Below, in pieces: positions 1 to 7,671 of a stretch of DNA of 26,187 nt; position 1 is the first letter of the stretch; each line of letters begins with the position of its first letter. A program made the translations under genes and the position numbers. The notes beneath the pieces were generated by a model, which was not told the DNA's origin, searched no databases, and worked only from the letters and a program-made list of their open reading frames with translations. The stretch spans positions 1 to 26,187 of the forward strand of contig AUXH01000241.1 in the NCBI GenBank assembly GCA_000482145.1. The letters are read 5' to 3'. Origin of the DNA: Strigomonas culicis (Eukaryota; Euglenozoa; Kinetoplastea; Trypanosomatida; Trypanosomatidae).

Positions 1-34
1 CCTTCTTCTTCGTTCGTCTCTCTCTTTCTTCGTA

Positions 35-37
<3 letters not shown>

Positions 38-70
<33 letters not shown>
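38..70. repeat. CT dinucleotide microsatellite
   Basis: An almost pure CT run of about 32 bases, followed by more mixed pyrimidines. Such tracts are common between trypanosomatid genes and can serve as the pyrimidine tract of a splice acceptor. Confidence 0.95.
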
Positions 71-72
<2 letters not shown>

Positions 73-660
73 TTCTTCTGCTTCCTCGTAGTTTAAATCA
101 ATTTTTTTTCTTTCTCTTATCCCATTTGTACTTTTTGTAGTAGATACCTTAGTATTATTTCCTTCTCTTTTTGCGTGTAGCTTTTTTTTTCTTTTTTCAT
201 TCTACTTTGATCTTATTAATTCTGAAGAGTTGCATTTTTTTCGTCTCTTTTCAAAGGATCTGAATAATTTTGTTCTTCACTTCCCCCAAATACGTTTGTT
301 TTCCGCCTTTAAAAAAATATCATTCATTGCATATTTCAACTCCTCTTGTTTCTCATTGAGTCATACTACTACAATCTATACATATATATTTAAATTTATA
401 TTTATAGTTGTTTAATCGGAGCGGATCACACATTTAAATAACAATAAAATTCTGTAATAATAACAAACATACATTTTTTAATACACAAACACACCCAGGT
501 CCATCTGCACATCATAACAGTTTAGTATCTACATCATAGGTATTTGTTCTGATTATTCGACAGTCGAAAAAGAAAAGAAGACGGTAGCAAAAAGAAAAAA
601 GAAAAACGTATATTTTGCTTATTTTTTGTTCAAAAAAATAACTGTTAAACGTGAATATAG

Positions 661-683
661 TTTATTCTGTTTTTTTTTTCTAG
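661..683 (+). promoter_or_regulatory. Trans-splice acceptor for the ALPH1-type gene
   Basis: A run of T ends in CTAG with the AG at 682-683. The first ATG after it is at 751, which gives a 5' UTR of about 67 bases without an upstream ATG. This is inferred from pattern only; no transcript data are available. Confidence 0.7.
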
Positions 684-750
684 TCTTTGTTTTCCATTGA
701 ATTGCTTTTTGTTTCATATTTCATTTTTTCGCTCCCCTCTGTCTTGAACC

Positions 751-2814
751 ATGGCAGACCTACTTACCCAGCTGCGCGGGCTGCGCTTGAGCGACGGCAC
801 CCCCGCCAGCGAGGTGGCGCTCGCCCCCCGCGAGAGCAAAGGGTCCGCGTCGTCCTGCACGGTGGAGGAGATCGAGCGCTCCCTCCGCAAGCGCGACTCG
901 CGGTCGGCGCTGACGGCCGCGGCGTCCTCGCCGCCGGCGCGCAGCCCGACGGAGCCGTCGGGCCCCGACGTGGCCGCGTCGCTCGGCCTGCGCATCGGGG
1001 CCTCCGCGACGGCGCACCTCGCGCCGGCGGGCGGCGCCACGATGGTGCCCAAGCCGCGCTCGCACAAGCACGACCCCGCGGCGCCGCAGGACGTCATGAG
1101 CCTCCTCAGCAAGGCGATGCAGGACCTGCCCCAGGTGCGGCCGGTGTCGCCGGAGGCCGCGCTGCCCGAGTCGGAGGTGCTCAAGCTGCTGACCAAGTCG
1201 AACGGCGGCAGCACCAGTGTCCCCGGCGCGGCCCCCAAGCCGGCGGCCACACAGTCGCGTGCGAGCCCGGGCAGCGCGGCCAACGGCGCCGCGAAGAGCG
1301 CGGGTGCGAAGGCCGTGACGAGCGGACTCGGCGTCGGCGCCGCGCACAAGAGCCCGAAGCCTGCCACGTCCTTCCTCGTGACGGACGTCCTCGGCGGCCC
1401 CGCCATCGACAACTTCGAGGCCACGACGCCCATCATCCGCACGGTGCCGGCGCTCCCGCCGGGCGGCCGCTACATCATCGTCGGCGACGTGCACGGCTGC
1501 AGCGAGCAGCTTGAGGCGCTGGTGGAGAGGGTGAAGTTCCGGAAGGACGTGGACCTCCTGATCATCATCGGCGACTACGTCAACAAGGGGCCCGACTCGG
1601 TCGGCGTCATCCGGCTGTGCCAGCGGCTCGGCGCGCTGGGCGTGCTGGGCAACCACGACCTGACGCTGCTCAAGTGCTGTGCGAAGCTGCGCCGGCGCTT
1701 CTTCAGCGAGGCGGAGCGCGTCGACCCCGTGAAGCGGCTCGCGGAGATGCTGCCCCCCGAGTGCGAGCAGTACCTGCGCGGGCTGCCGCACATGCTGCGC
1801 ATCCCCGCGTACAACGTTGTGCTCGTACACGCCGGCCTCAACTTCGAGGTGCCCCTCGAGAAGCAGAACGTGATGGAGATCATGCACATGCGGCGCCTCG
1901 AGCGCATCAAGACGATCGACCCGCTGCACCCGCAGGGCGTCATCACCAAGTACCACGCCATCACGAAGGGGCACGCCGGGGATCCCTGGGCCTCTCTCTG
2001 GGAGGGGCCCGAGCACGTCATCTTCGGCCACGACGCAAGCGCGGGCTTCCAGGCCTACACATACGCCTACGGCATCGACACCGGCTGCGTGTACGGGGAC
2101 CCGCTCACCTGCGTCGTGTACGGCGCGGGCAGCCCAACCGGCGAGTTCTTCTCGGTGAAGGGTCTGCCGCGGAACTCGAACGAGAAGGTGGGCCTGCCGC
2201 CGCCCGAGTCCGACGTCTACGACGACGTGGAGAACCTGGACAAACTCATCTTCCGGCCGACGCCGCGCGCGACGCCGTACACGCCCTACACGCCGAACGG
2301 CGGCACGCCCACCTTCCTCGCGACGCCGCCCAACCAGGTGCTGGCCGCCAGCCCGCTGAGCAGCGCGCCGGCGCAGGTGTCGGTCCCGCCGGCGCTCGCC
2401 CCCGCGCAGCCGCCGCTGACCGCCGCCGTCAGCGAGGCGGACCGCACCGCTGTGCAGCTCTCCTTGCAGACCCTCGCCCACGCGGGGGAGCTCCGCGCGC
2501 TCGCGCTGCTGCTGGACCTGCCGTGCTACGAGGCCGCGCTGCGCCGCATGGTGCGCGACGAGGCCGCCCACCGCACCTTCTGGGAGCCCTTCTGTAAAGA
2601 CGCCCTCACCGCGATCGCGACGTCGCCCGCGAAGGACGACGAGGCGCTCAGCGCGGAGGAAGACGTCCTGCAGTGCGTCCTCGACGTGTGTGACGAGGCG
2701 CCCAAGCTGCTGCGCGTGCTGCAGCCGCAGCTCCGCAGCATCCGTGACCGCGGGGCTTCGCAGAAGCAGTGGTCCAAGAGCATCCGCAAGTACCTCACCG
2801 TGCTGTTAGACTGA
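751..2814 (+). CDS. ALPH1: ApaH-like phosphatase, probable mRNA decapping enzyme ALPH1
   Basis: The 687-residue protein has a metallophosphoesterase core at about residues 238-430. Visible motifs are GDVHG (245-249), GDYVNKG (274-280), GNHD (300-303), HAG with His360, and FGHD with His427. The second motif has NKG where classical PPP phosphatases have DRG, which is the mark of the ApaH-like branch. In Trypanosoma brucei, ALPH1 of similar length removes the cap of mRNA in the cytoplasm, taking the role of Dcp2. As in that protein, the catalytic core lies between long extensions. Here the N-terminal 235 residues are Ala/Pro/Ser-rich and low in complexity. The C-terminal part has a Thr-Pro-rich linker (about 505-530) and a helical region (about 555-687). 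The start is the first ATG after the acceptor at 683. The family is clear; assignment to ALPH1 rather than another ApaH-like paralogue rests on the extensions and on linkage to CAF1. Confidence 0.82.
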   Translation: MADLLTQLRGLRLSDGTPASEVALAPRESKGSASSCTVEEIERSLRKRDSRSALTAAASSPPARSPTEPSGPDVAASLGLRIGASATAHLAPAGGATMVPKPRSHKHDPAAPQDVMSLLSKAMQDLPQVRPVSPEAALPESEVLKLLTKSNGGSTSVPGAAPKPAATQSRASPGSAANGAAKSAGAKAVTSGLGVGAAHKSPKPATSFLVTDVLGGPAIDNFEATTPIIRTVPALPPGGRYIIVGDVHGCSEQLEALVERVKFRKDVDLLIIIGDYVNKGPDSVGVIRLCQRLGALGVLGNHDLTLLKCCAKLRRRFFSEAERVDPVKRLAEMLPPECEQYLRGLPHMLRIPAYNVVLVHAGLNFEVPLEKQNVMEIMHMRRLERIKTIDPLHPQGVITKYHAITKGHAGDPWASLWEGPEHVIFGHDASAGFQAYTYAYGIDTGCVYGDPLTCVVYGAGSPTGEFFSVKGLPRNSNEKVGLPPPESDVYDDVENLDKLIFRPTPRATPYTPYTPNGGTPTFLATPPNQVLAASPLSSAPAQVSVPPALAPAQPPLTAAVSEADRTAVQLSLQTLAHAGELRALALLLDLPCYEAALRRMVRDEAAHRTFWEPFCKDALTAIATSPAKDDEALSAEEDVLQCVLDVCDEAPKLLRVLQPQLRSIRDRGASQKQWSKSIRKYLTVLLD

Positions 2815-2868
2815 CACGGGCCATCCCGTAATGAGTAGAGCGTAGCGAGAAGAGGCAAAGACTTGCCT

Positions 2869-2908
2869 GGAACGATAGGATGTGCCATGAAAGGGCACGA
2901 TTCGTTCC
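2869..2908 (+). other. Hairpin in the 3' UTR of the ALPH1-type gene
   Basis: GGAACGA (2869-2875) is complementary to TCGTTCC (2902-2908). Inside it, GTGCC (2882-2886) pairs with GGCAC (2894-2898) around a 7-base loop. The two stems are separated by an asymmetric internal loop. The position is 55 bases after the stop codon. It could be an RNA control element or chance. Confidence 0.5.
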
Positions 2909-3220
2909 TTCTTTTAAGTCGTCTTTTTTCTTTTTCTTTTCCTTTCTCATTTTCCCTGTCATGGCCCGCTCCCGGTATACAGAGGCGAAGCGTGCCGCCG
3001 ACACCTACGGCGCACGGACCACCGGTCGACGCCGCTGTCGGCGAGGTGTGTGAATATATATGTATGTGTGTGTGTGGCCCCGCGCCAAAGCGAGAACTGA
3101 ACAGTCAGCAAAGGGATGCAATGGGTGTGGGGAGTGACCGTCGCTAGTGCCCCCCATCATGGCATCTCTTATTTGCAGCTAGCAAGGCCATTACCTGACG
3201 CACAAGGCAAACAGGTAATC

Positions 3221-3273
3221 AACAACGACGACGACAACAGCAACAACAACAACAACAAAAAAAACGCAACAAC
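3221..3273. repeat. AAC/ACG trinucleotide-rich repeat
   Basis: An imperfect run of AAC and GAC triplets that includes five consecutive CAA/AAC units and an A8 tract. It lies in gene-free sequence. Confidence 0.85.
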
Positions 3274-4458
3274 TATGGCAATGACCGACGTTCGATATAG
3301 AATCATAATAGTAAAGGAACGGTATCGGCAATGTGGACAATCGGTCCTATACAAATGCCAGATCATCATCAGGAGTATAAAAAGTGCAATTCAATGTATA
3401 TTGTTCTCTCTCTTTTAGTTGCTTCTAGAGAGCCTTTCAGCTTGTTCTTCTCTTCACTTCATGATGACTGTCTTTAGTTTTCTGACGTTTGACTTCGAAT
3501 ACAAATGCAAAGCGTTTGTCTGCCCCCACAGGTATTCTTACCACGAAGTGTGAGCGATACCAACTGGGTTGCTTATACCTCTCTCTCACTATCTCTATAC
3601 ACTCATGAACCGTGTAAGGCGGTGTGAAGATCAAAACACTGGTGTTCGTTGAACCTTTTGAAGATACTAAATAATGGTACTGTGTACGAAAGCGTATGTT
3701 CGAATAGCATACCCTATTAACAATAATAAAAATATCATTGCACTAGAAGTACGTAATAACAGAGAACTAATAATGATAACGTATCTAAAAATAATAGTTA
3801 TTTAGAGGACTGATACAACTCTGGCATTGAAAAAGAAAGAGAGAAGCATGGGAGAACACTTCATCAGTTGTTTCTCAGATCTTCTTTTTTTTTCCTTTTC
3901 TTTTCTTTATGCTGAGCATAGCAGCTTTCTTCTTCTTTTTTTCTTCTCTTTCCTTCTTTCTTTTTCTCTTTTTACTTTTTTAAATTTCTTCTTTTTTGTT
4001 TTTGTTTAATCTGCTTTTTTTTTGACACATACACTTTTTTCTTTCTCCTGTTATACATCTCTCAACTATTTGTAACGGTTTTTCTATCAAAAAGGTGCAG
4101 TGAGAGATGCGGAGAGAATAAAAAAAAAGAAAAAAGTGAGTAAGATTTGCATCGCGTTGGTGTGAGAGATCACGTACAACCAGCGACACACTTCAAAAAA
4201 ACAGAAAAAGAACAACAAAAAACAACAACAGAAAAAAAAAGAACATGAATAGCACTAACAAAAACAAAAGATGAATAATCAATAAAAAAAAGGCAGACTA
4301 AGAATGAAACAGAACAAATAATAATAAAAATAAAACGGTTTCACGATAATTACCCCTTTTTACAGTACCAGAAGAATGCCTTGTTGACTACCATTGTCTT
4401 TTTTTTCTCTCTCTGTTTTATACTTCCGAATTCCAAGTGACTGTAGAAGAAAAAGACA

Positions 4459-4476
4459 GGGTCCCCTGGGTCCCCT
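4459..4476. repeat. Tandem nonamer GGGTCCCCT x2
   Basis: Two exact copies of GGGTCCCCT lie side by side in a small GC-rich patch (about 4455-4495) within very AT-rich sequence. Its function is unknown. Confidence 0.85.
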
Positions 4477-4900
4477 CTAGCCTAGCGAAGCGGAGTAAGA
4501 GATTATGATAATCACATTTTTCATACAAAAATGAAATGAAACCAAACGATTGTTGCATGTAATGAGTACAGGAAAATGAAAAAAAAATGTACTGAAAGGA
4601 TGCGATTGCAATTCCATAGATACATCCAGGTGTGATATACTTTCTTTATCCCACTCTGTATTTTCATATGGTCCAGTTAAGGTCTTTAAAAGGATGCGTA
4701 TTAATTCTTTTGTTTCCAACTGTAAATATATTTATTTCTTATATTTATATTTAGCTTTAAGATAGCAGCAAACAAAACACTGGACACTTCTCTCTCTCTC
4801 TCTTTGTTTAGCAGTCCCTGTCCGTATCATTATTTTCTTTGATACTCTGATGTATTATCTTTACCAGCACGCAAACACCTTTGTAAATACTCTCTTTTTC

Positions 4901-4921
4901 ATATATATATATATATATATA
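4901..4921. repeat. AT dinucleotide microsatellite
   Basis: About ten uninterrupted AT units in gene-free sequence. Confidence 0.95.
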
Positions 4922-5144
4922 CTTTGTTTCCCTTTTACTTTTAATTATTATTATTGCCATTATATATACATACACATATATATAGAGCATATTTTGATAA
5001 TTGTATTTGTGCGAGAAACAAAAACATTATTTTTTTGTTTGCTATATTTTTTTTTCTTCTTCCAGTGAAGGTCATTTTCCGTTTTTTTTTCATTTGTTTT
5101 CGTGGTTATTTTGTTATAATTAGTAGTTGAAAAGGAAAAGTTCT

Positions 5145-5149
<5 letters not shown>

Positions 5150-5200
<51 letters not shown>
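5150..5200. repeat. Long AT dinucleotide microsatellite
   Basis: About 51 bases of alternating AT broken by a single C near 5178. The tract is self-complementary and could extrude a cruciform. It lies about 315 bases before the next start codon. Confidence 0.95.
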
Positions 5201-5359
5201 TTGTATTTATTTATTTATTTCTAATTTGTTTACCCTTGGCACTCCCCCTAAACCATTCATTTCCTGCTTCTTCTTGTGCCCCTCCCGCGGCTTTCGGGTG
5301 ATGCGACTGGTCATCCTGTGCATCCGCCGTAGATCCAGTTGCTGCATGTCACTTGTGTA

Positions 5360-5430
5360 CTCTCTTTCTCCCCCTTCCTTCTCTCGAACCGCAATTTACC
5401 GTTTTCCCTGTTTGAGGTTTAGGTACGCAG
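5360..5430 (+). promoter_or_regulatory. Trans-splice acceptor region for the 5516 gene
   Basis: A CT-rich stretch (about 5361-5416) is followed by AG at 5421-5422 and CAG at 5428-5430. No ATG occurs between these and 5516. The resulting 5' UTR holds three GGTTTT-like units (about 5446-5463) and an alternating CG/TG run (about 5465-5480). Confidence 0.55.
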
Positions 5431-5515
5431 CTTCAAGCTTGAATTGGTTTTGGTTTTGGTTTTCCGTGCGCGCGCGCGTGTTTACAACTGTGCTCACCCT
5501 GTACCGGCTCTCTCC

Positions 5516-7291
5516 ATGAGCGTCATCGCGACCCTGCGCGCAACGAACTGCGCACGTCTTGCCGCGCTGGACGCGACGCACGTGGCCGCCTACGGGCCGA
5601 AGACCGCGTACGTCCACGACGCGGAGGGGAAGGCCTGCGGCAGCTTCACCGCCCCCCGCGAGGCGGACTGCTTTGCGCTCCACCGCGTCGCGCGAGTGGG
5701 CCATAGCGGCGTCGCGCTGCTCTACGCGACGAGCGGCGCGGAGGCGGAGGGCAGCGTCCTCTTCCTGCGCGAGGAGGGGGCGGCCGCAGCCGTCCGGCTG
5801 TCCCTGGCGCGGCCCCCGGCGGGGCGCGTCACGGAGCTGCAGGTGCTCGGCGGCGCGTTTCTCGTCGCCCGCACGGCCGCCGCGGTGCTGCTGTACAGCC
5901 TGGAGGGCCTCGCCGCCGGGGACCTGCAGCTGCCAATGGTCGGTGAGGTCGAGTTCGGCGGCGGCGGGGACACGTTCCTGCACATGAAGGGCAACGAGCT
6001 GCTGCTGGCCAGCTGCCGCGACGGCCGGCTGCGGGCGCGCGTGCTGGCGGTGTCCCCGTCGTGCTGCGTCCCAACCTGCCAGACGCCCGCGGAGGGCGTT
6101 CTGCTGCCGGCCGCAAGCGCGCCGGTGGAGGTGGTGGCGTGGGCGCAGAACTGGCGCCGCATGGAGCTGGTCGTACTGGTGCGCGACGCGGCGCACCAGC
6201 CCCATGTGTGCACGCTGTCGCTGCTCTCCGGCCTGTGGGTCGCGGACGGTGGCGCGCCGTGGCCGCCGGCCGCGCTGGCCGGTCTGCGGGACGTCATCGC
6301 GACGAGCGACGGCGCGCTGTGGGGCGTCGACCGGACCGACGCGCGCGTCACGCTGCGCCGCGCGGGGTCCGCACACGCGCTGGAGCTGGCGGGCCCCGGC
6401 GCGCCGGCCTCCGTGCTCGTCGCGGAGGTCGGCGCGGCGCTGCTCGTGCTGTGCGGCAGGAGCCTCTTCAGCGTCGCGCGCGACGTGCGGGAGCCGACGC
6501 TGAAGGACTGGCTGGCGCGCTCCGTCGGCGGCGCGGCGGCCGCCGGCGACGCGGCGGTGGTGCTGCTGTTCGTCGAGGGGACGGCGGTCGCCGCTGCACC
6601 GGTGGTGCACGACACGGCCTTCCTGACGTACGACGCGGCGGGCGCCGCCTTCTCGCACGCGGTGCTGCGCGGCGCGGCCTCCTTCGACAGCCGCGCGTGG
6701 CTGCGCTACGCGGCGGTCGCGCGCTCGTTCCACTGGTACACGGCCCTCCGCATGCTGCACCAGCCGCGCGACGACGGGCTCGTGTTGGCCGTCGCCGCGC
6801 TGCTGGCGCGCCGGCAGGCGCAGGACGGGCGCGGGCTGCAGGGCGACGCTCAGCAGGCCGCCGCCGCCTTCTTCGGCGAGCCCGGCTTCGGCGCCGGCGG
6901 CCGCAAGGCCTACATCGCCGCGCTGTGCCGCGCGATGCGCGCGGCGCTGACCGTCGGCGCGCTGGACGCGCTCGGCACGCTGTGCACCGTCACCGACGCG
7001 GCGGTCACGGCCGTGTACAGCGCGTCCGCGTGGCGCGACGAGACGCCCGCGGGGGCGGACGGCCGCGGCGACGCGGAGATCACGATTGCGTCCACGATTA
7101 GTCTCATGAGTGCCTACGCGGACTGGGCCGTGCAGGCGGGCAGCATGCTGGGCGTCATCACCGCCCACGTCGGCCCGCCGCGCACGGTGAGGAAGGAGGC
7201 CATGCTGCTGGATGGACGGGCGCATCCGATCCGCACCTCGCGCCAGGTAGAGATCAAGCCTTTCGCCTCTGACAAGAGGAAGGCCATTTGA
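5516..7291 (+). CDS. Alanine-rich hypothetical protein, possible beta-propeller N-terminal half
   Basis: I do not recognise this 591-residue protein. The start at 5516 is the first ATG after the putative splice acceptor; the frame is open further upstream but without an ATG. The first 350 residues alternate short hydrophobic strands with turns, in the style of WD-type or other beta-propeller repeats (for example segments ending in Leu-Leu-Tyr or Val-Ala-Arg), but no canonical WD dipeptides are seen. From about residue 390 it becomes helical and alanine-rich, with several Ala-Ala-Ala runs. It ends in a short basic tail. No signal peptide or membrane segment is evident. The coding sequence is extremely GC-rich, particularly at third codon positions, and so produces long open shadow frames on both strands. 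From its place between the ALPH1-type gene and the CFAP47-like gene it is probably a conserved syntenic trypanosomatid gene. Confidence 0.75.
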   Translation: MSVIATLRATNCARLAALDATHVAAYGPKTAYVHDAEGKACGSFTAPREADCFALHRVARVGHSGVALLYATSGAEAEGSVLFLREEGAAAAVRLSLARPPAGRVTELQVLGGAFLVARTAAAVLLYSLEGLAAGDLQLPMVGEVEFGGGGDTFLHMKGNELLLASCRDGRLRARVLAVSPSCCVPTCQTPAEGVLLPAASAPVEVVAWAQNWRRMELVVLVRDAAHQPHVCTLSLLSGLWVADGGAPWPPAALAGLRDVIATSDGALWGVDRTDARVTLRRAGSAHALELAGPGAPASVLVAEVGAALLVLCGRSLFSVARDVREPTLKDWLARSVGGAAAAGDAAVVLLFVEGTAVAAAPVVHDTAFLTYDAAGAAFSHAVLRGAASFDSRAWLRYAAVARSFHWYTALRMLHQPRDDGLVLAVAALLARRQAQDGRGLQGDAQQAAAAFFGEPGFGAGGRKAYIAALCRAMRAALTVGALDALGTLCTVTDAAVTAVYSASAWRDETPAGADGRGDAEITIASTISLMSAYADWAVQAGSMLGVITAHVGPPRTVRKEAMLLDGRAHPIRTSRQVEIKPFASDKRKAI

Positions 7292-7671
7292 TCCTTCCTT
7301 GGCAGGACTAACTACCTAACTATCATTACTACTATTAATACGCCTTGTTTGTTTGTTTTGTATGTGCCGTACACATACATATGTTTCTCGATTAATAAAT
7401 GTTGTTATAATCTCTAAATCAATGCACGAAAAGACTCTTTATTCAGTTATGTCCTTTTTTTTTTCGTGTGTGTCTATGTGTGTGACGTCGAGGCACAACC
7501 ATGAGATCATTGCCGTTTCTTTTTTTTTCCTATTGTTGTTGCCATTGCACCTTTGTCTCTTGTATCCCTGTTTTATCTTCTTTCCTCTTCTCCTACTTTT
7601 GTTTAAAGGCAACGCCCTACTGCGTTTTGTTTTTCCCATTTCCTTTTTTCTTTTCTCTAGAGTGTTCCGCA
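7292..7671. other. Spacer before the CFAP47-like gene
   Basis: AT-rich sequence that becomes strongly pyrimidine-rich from about 7515. It probably holds the 3' UTR of the preceding gene and the splice signals of the next. The frame of the next gene is open through part of it, but that extension encodes a low-complexity Phe/Cys/Leu run and lies before the splice acceptor. Confidence 0.6.
7635..7660 (+). promoter_or_regulatory. Trans-splice acceptor that fixes the CFAP47-like start
   Basis: The tract TTTCCTTTTTTCTTTTCTCT runs into AG at 7659-7660, only 11 bases before the ATG at 7672. A start at the upstream in-frame ATG (7501) would lie outside the mature mRNA, so 7672 is preferred. Confidence 0.75.

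Larger units (their letters stand above)
1..683. other. AT-rich spacer, no gene seen
   Basis: This stretch is AT-rich with pyrimidine runs, a CT microsatellite near the left end and a purine-rich patch around 567-610. Only short, low-complexity reading frames occur in it. It probably holds the 3' UTR of a gene lying left of the window and the trans-splicing signals for the first gene. I recognise no RNA gene. Confidence 0.6.
2815..5515. other. Long gene-free stretch (2.7 kb)
   Basis: I see no convincing gene here on either strand; the open frames are short, AT-rich or low in complexity. The stretch contains a hairpin just after the ALPH1-type gene, an AAC/ACG-type trinucleotide repeat, a strongly T-rich region (about 3870-4020) followed by an A-rich one (about 4110-4340), a small GC-rich patch with a tandem nonamer near 4460, and two AT microsatellites. 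It must include the 3' UTR of the first gene and the splice region of the next. It is much longer than the other spacers in the window (about 310-550 bases). Confidence 0.6.

Noticed and set aside
38..70. CT repeat as a possible telomeric or promoter element
   Set aside because: It does not match the kinetoplastid telomere repeat, and CT tracts are ordinary spacer sequence in these genomes.
760..2571. A 603-residue open frame on the minus strand, plus long frames in other + phases, over the ALPH1-type gene
   Set aside because: They are shadows of a very GC-rich real gene. Their translations are Arg/Ala/His-rich without recognisable domains, whereas the chosen frame holds the full set of phosphatase motifs.
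2863..3147. A 94-residue + frame after the ALPH1-type gene
   Set aside because: It contains a Ser/Phe run from a pyrimidine tract and a run from TG repeats, has no codon bias, and overlaps the hairpin in the likely 3' UTR.
3437..3634. A 65-residue minus-strand frame with a fairly protein-like composition
   Set aside because: It is short, AT-rich, lacks the codon bias of the real genes and would run against the direction of the cluster. It cannot be supported from sequence alone.
3690..3730. TGTTCGAATAG, reminiscent of a tRNA T-loop or B box
   Set aside because: No matching acceptor stem, anticodon arm or A box could be placed around it.
4477..4719. An 80-residue minus-strand frame beginning METKELIRILL
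   Set aside because: Its first half looks protein-like, but the rest is Phe/Ile-rich low-complexity sequence. Base composition is that of spacer and there is no supporting signal.
5396..7225. A 609-residue minus-strand frame opposite the alanine-rich gene
   Set aside because: Composition is that of an antisense shadow of GC-rich codons. The + frame has a start behind a splice acceptor and lies in line with its neighbours.
7501..7671. An in-frame upstream extension of 57 residues for the CFAP47-like gene
   Set aside because: It encodes a Phe/Cys/Leu run made by a pyrimidine tract and ends at a good splice acceptor just before the ATG at 7672.
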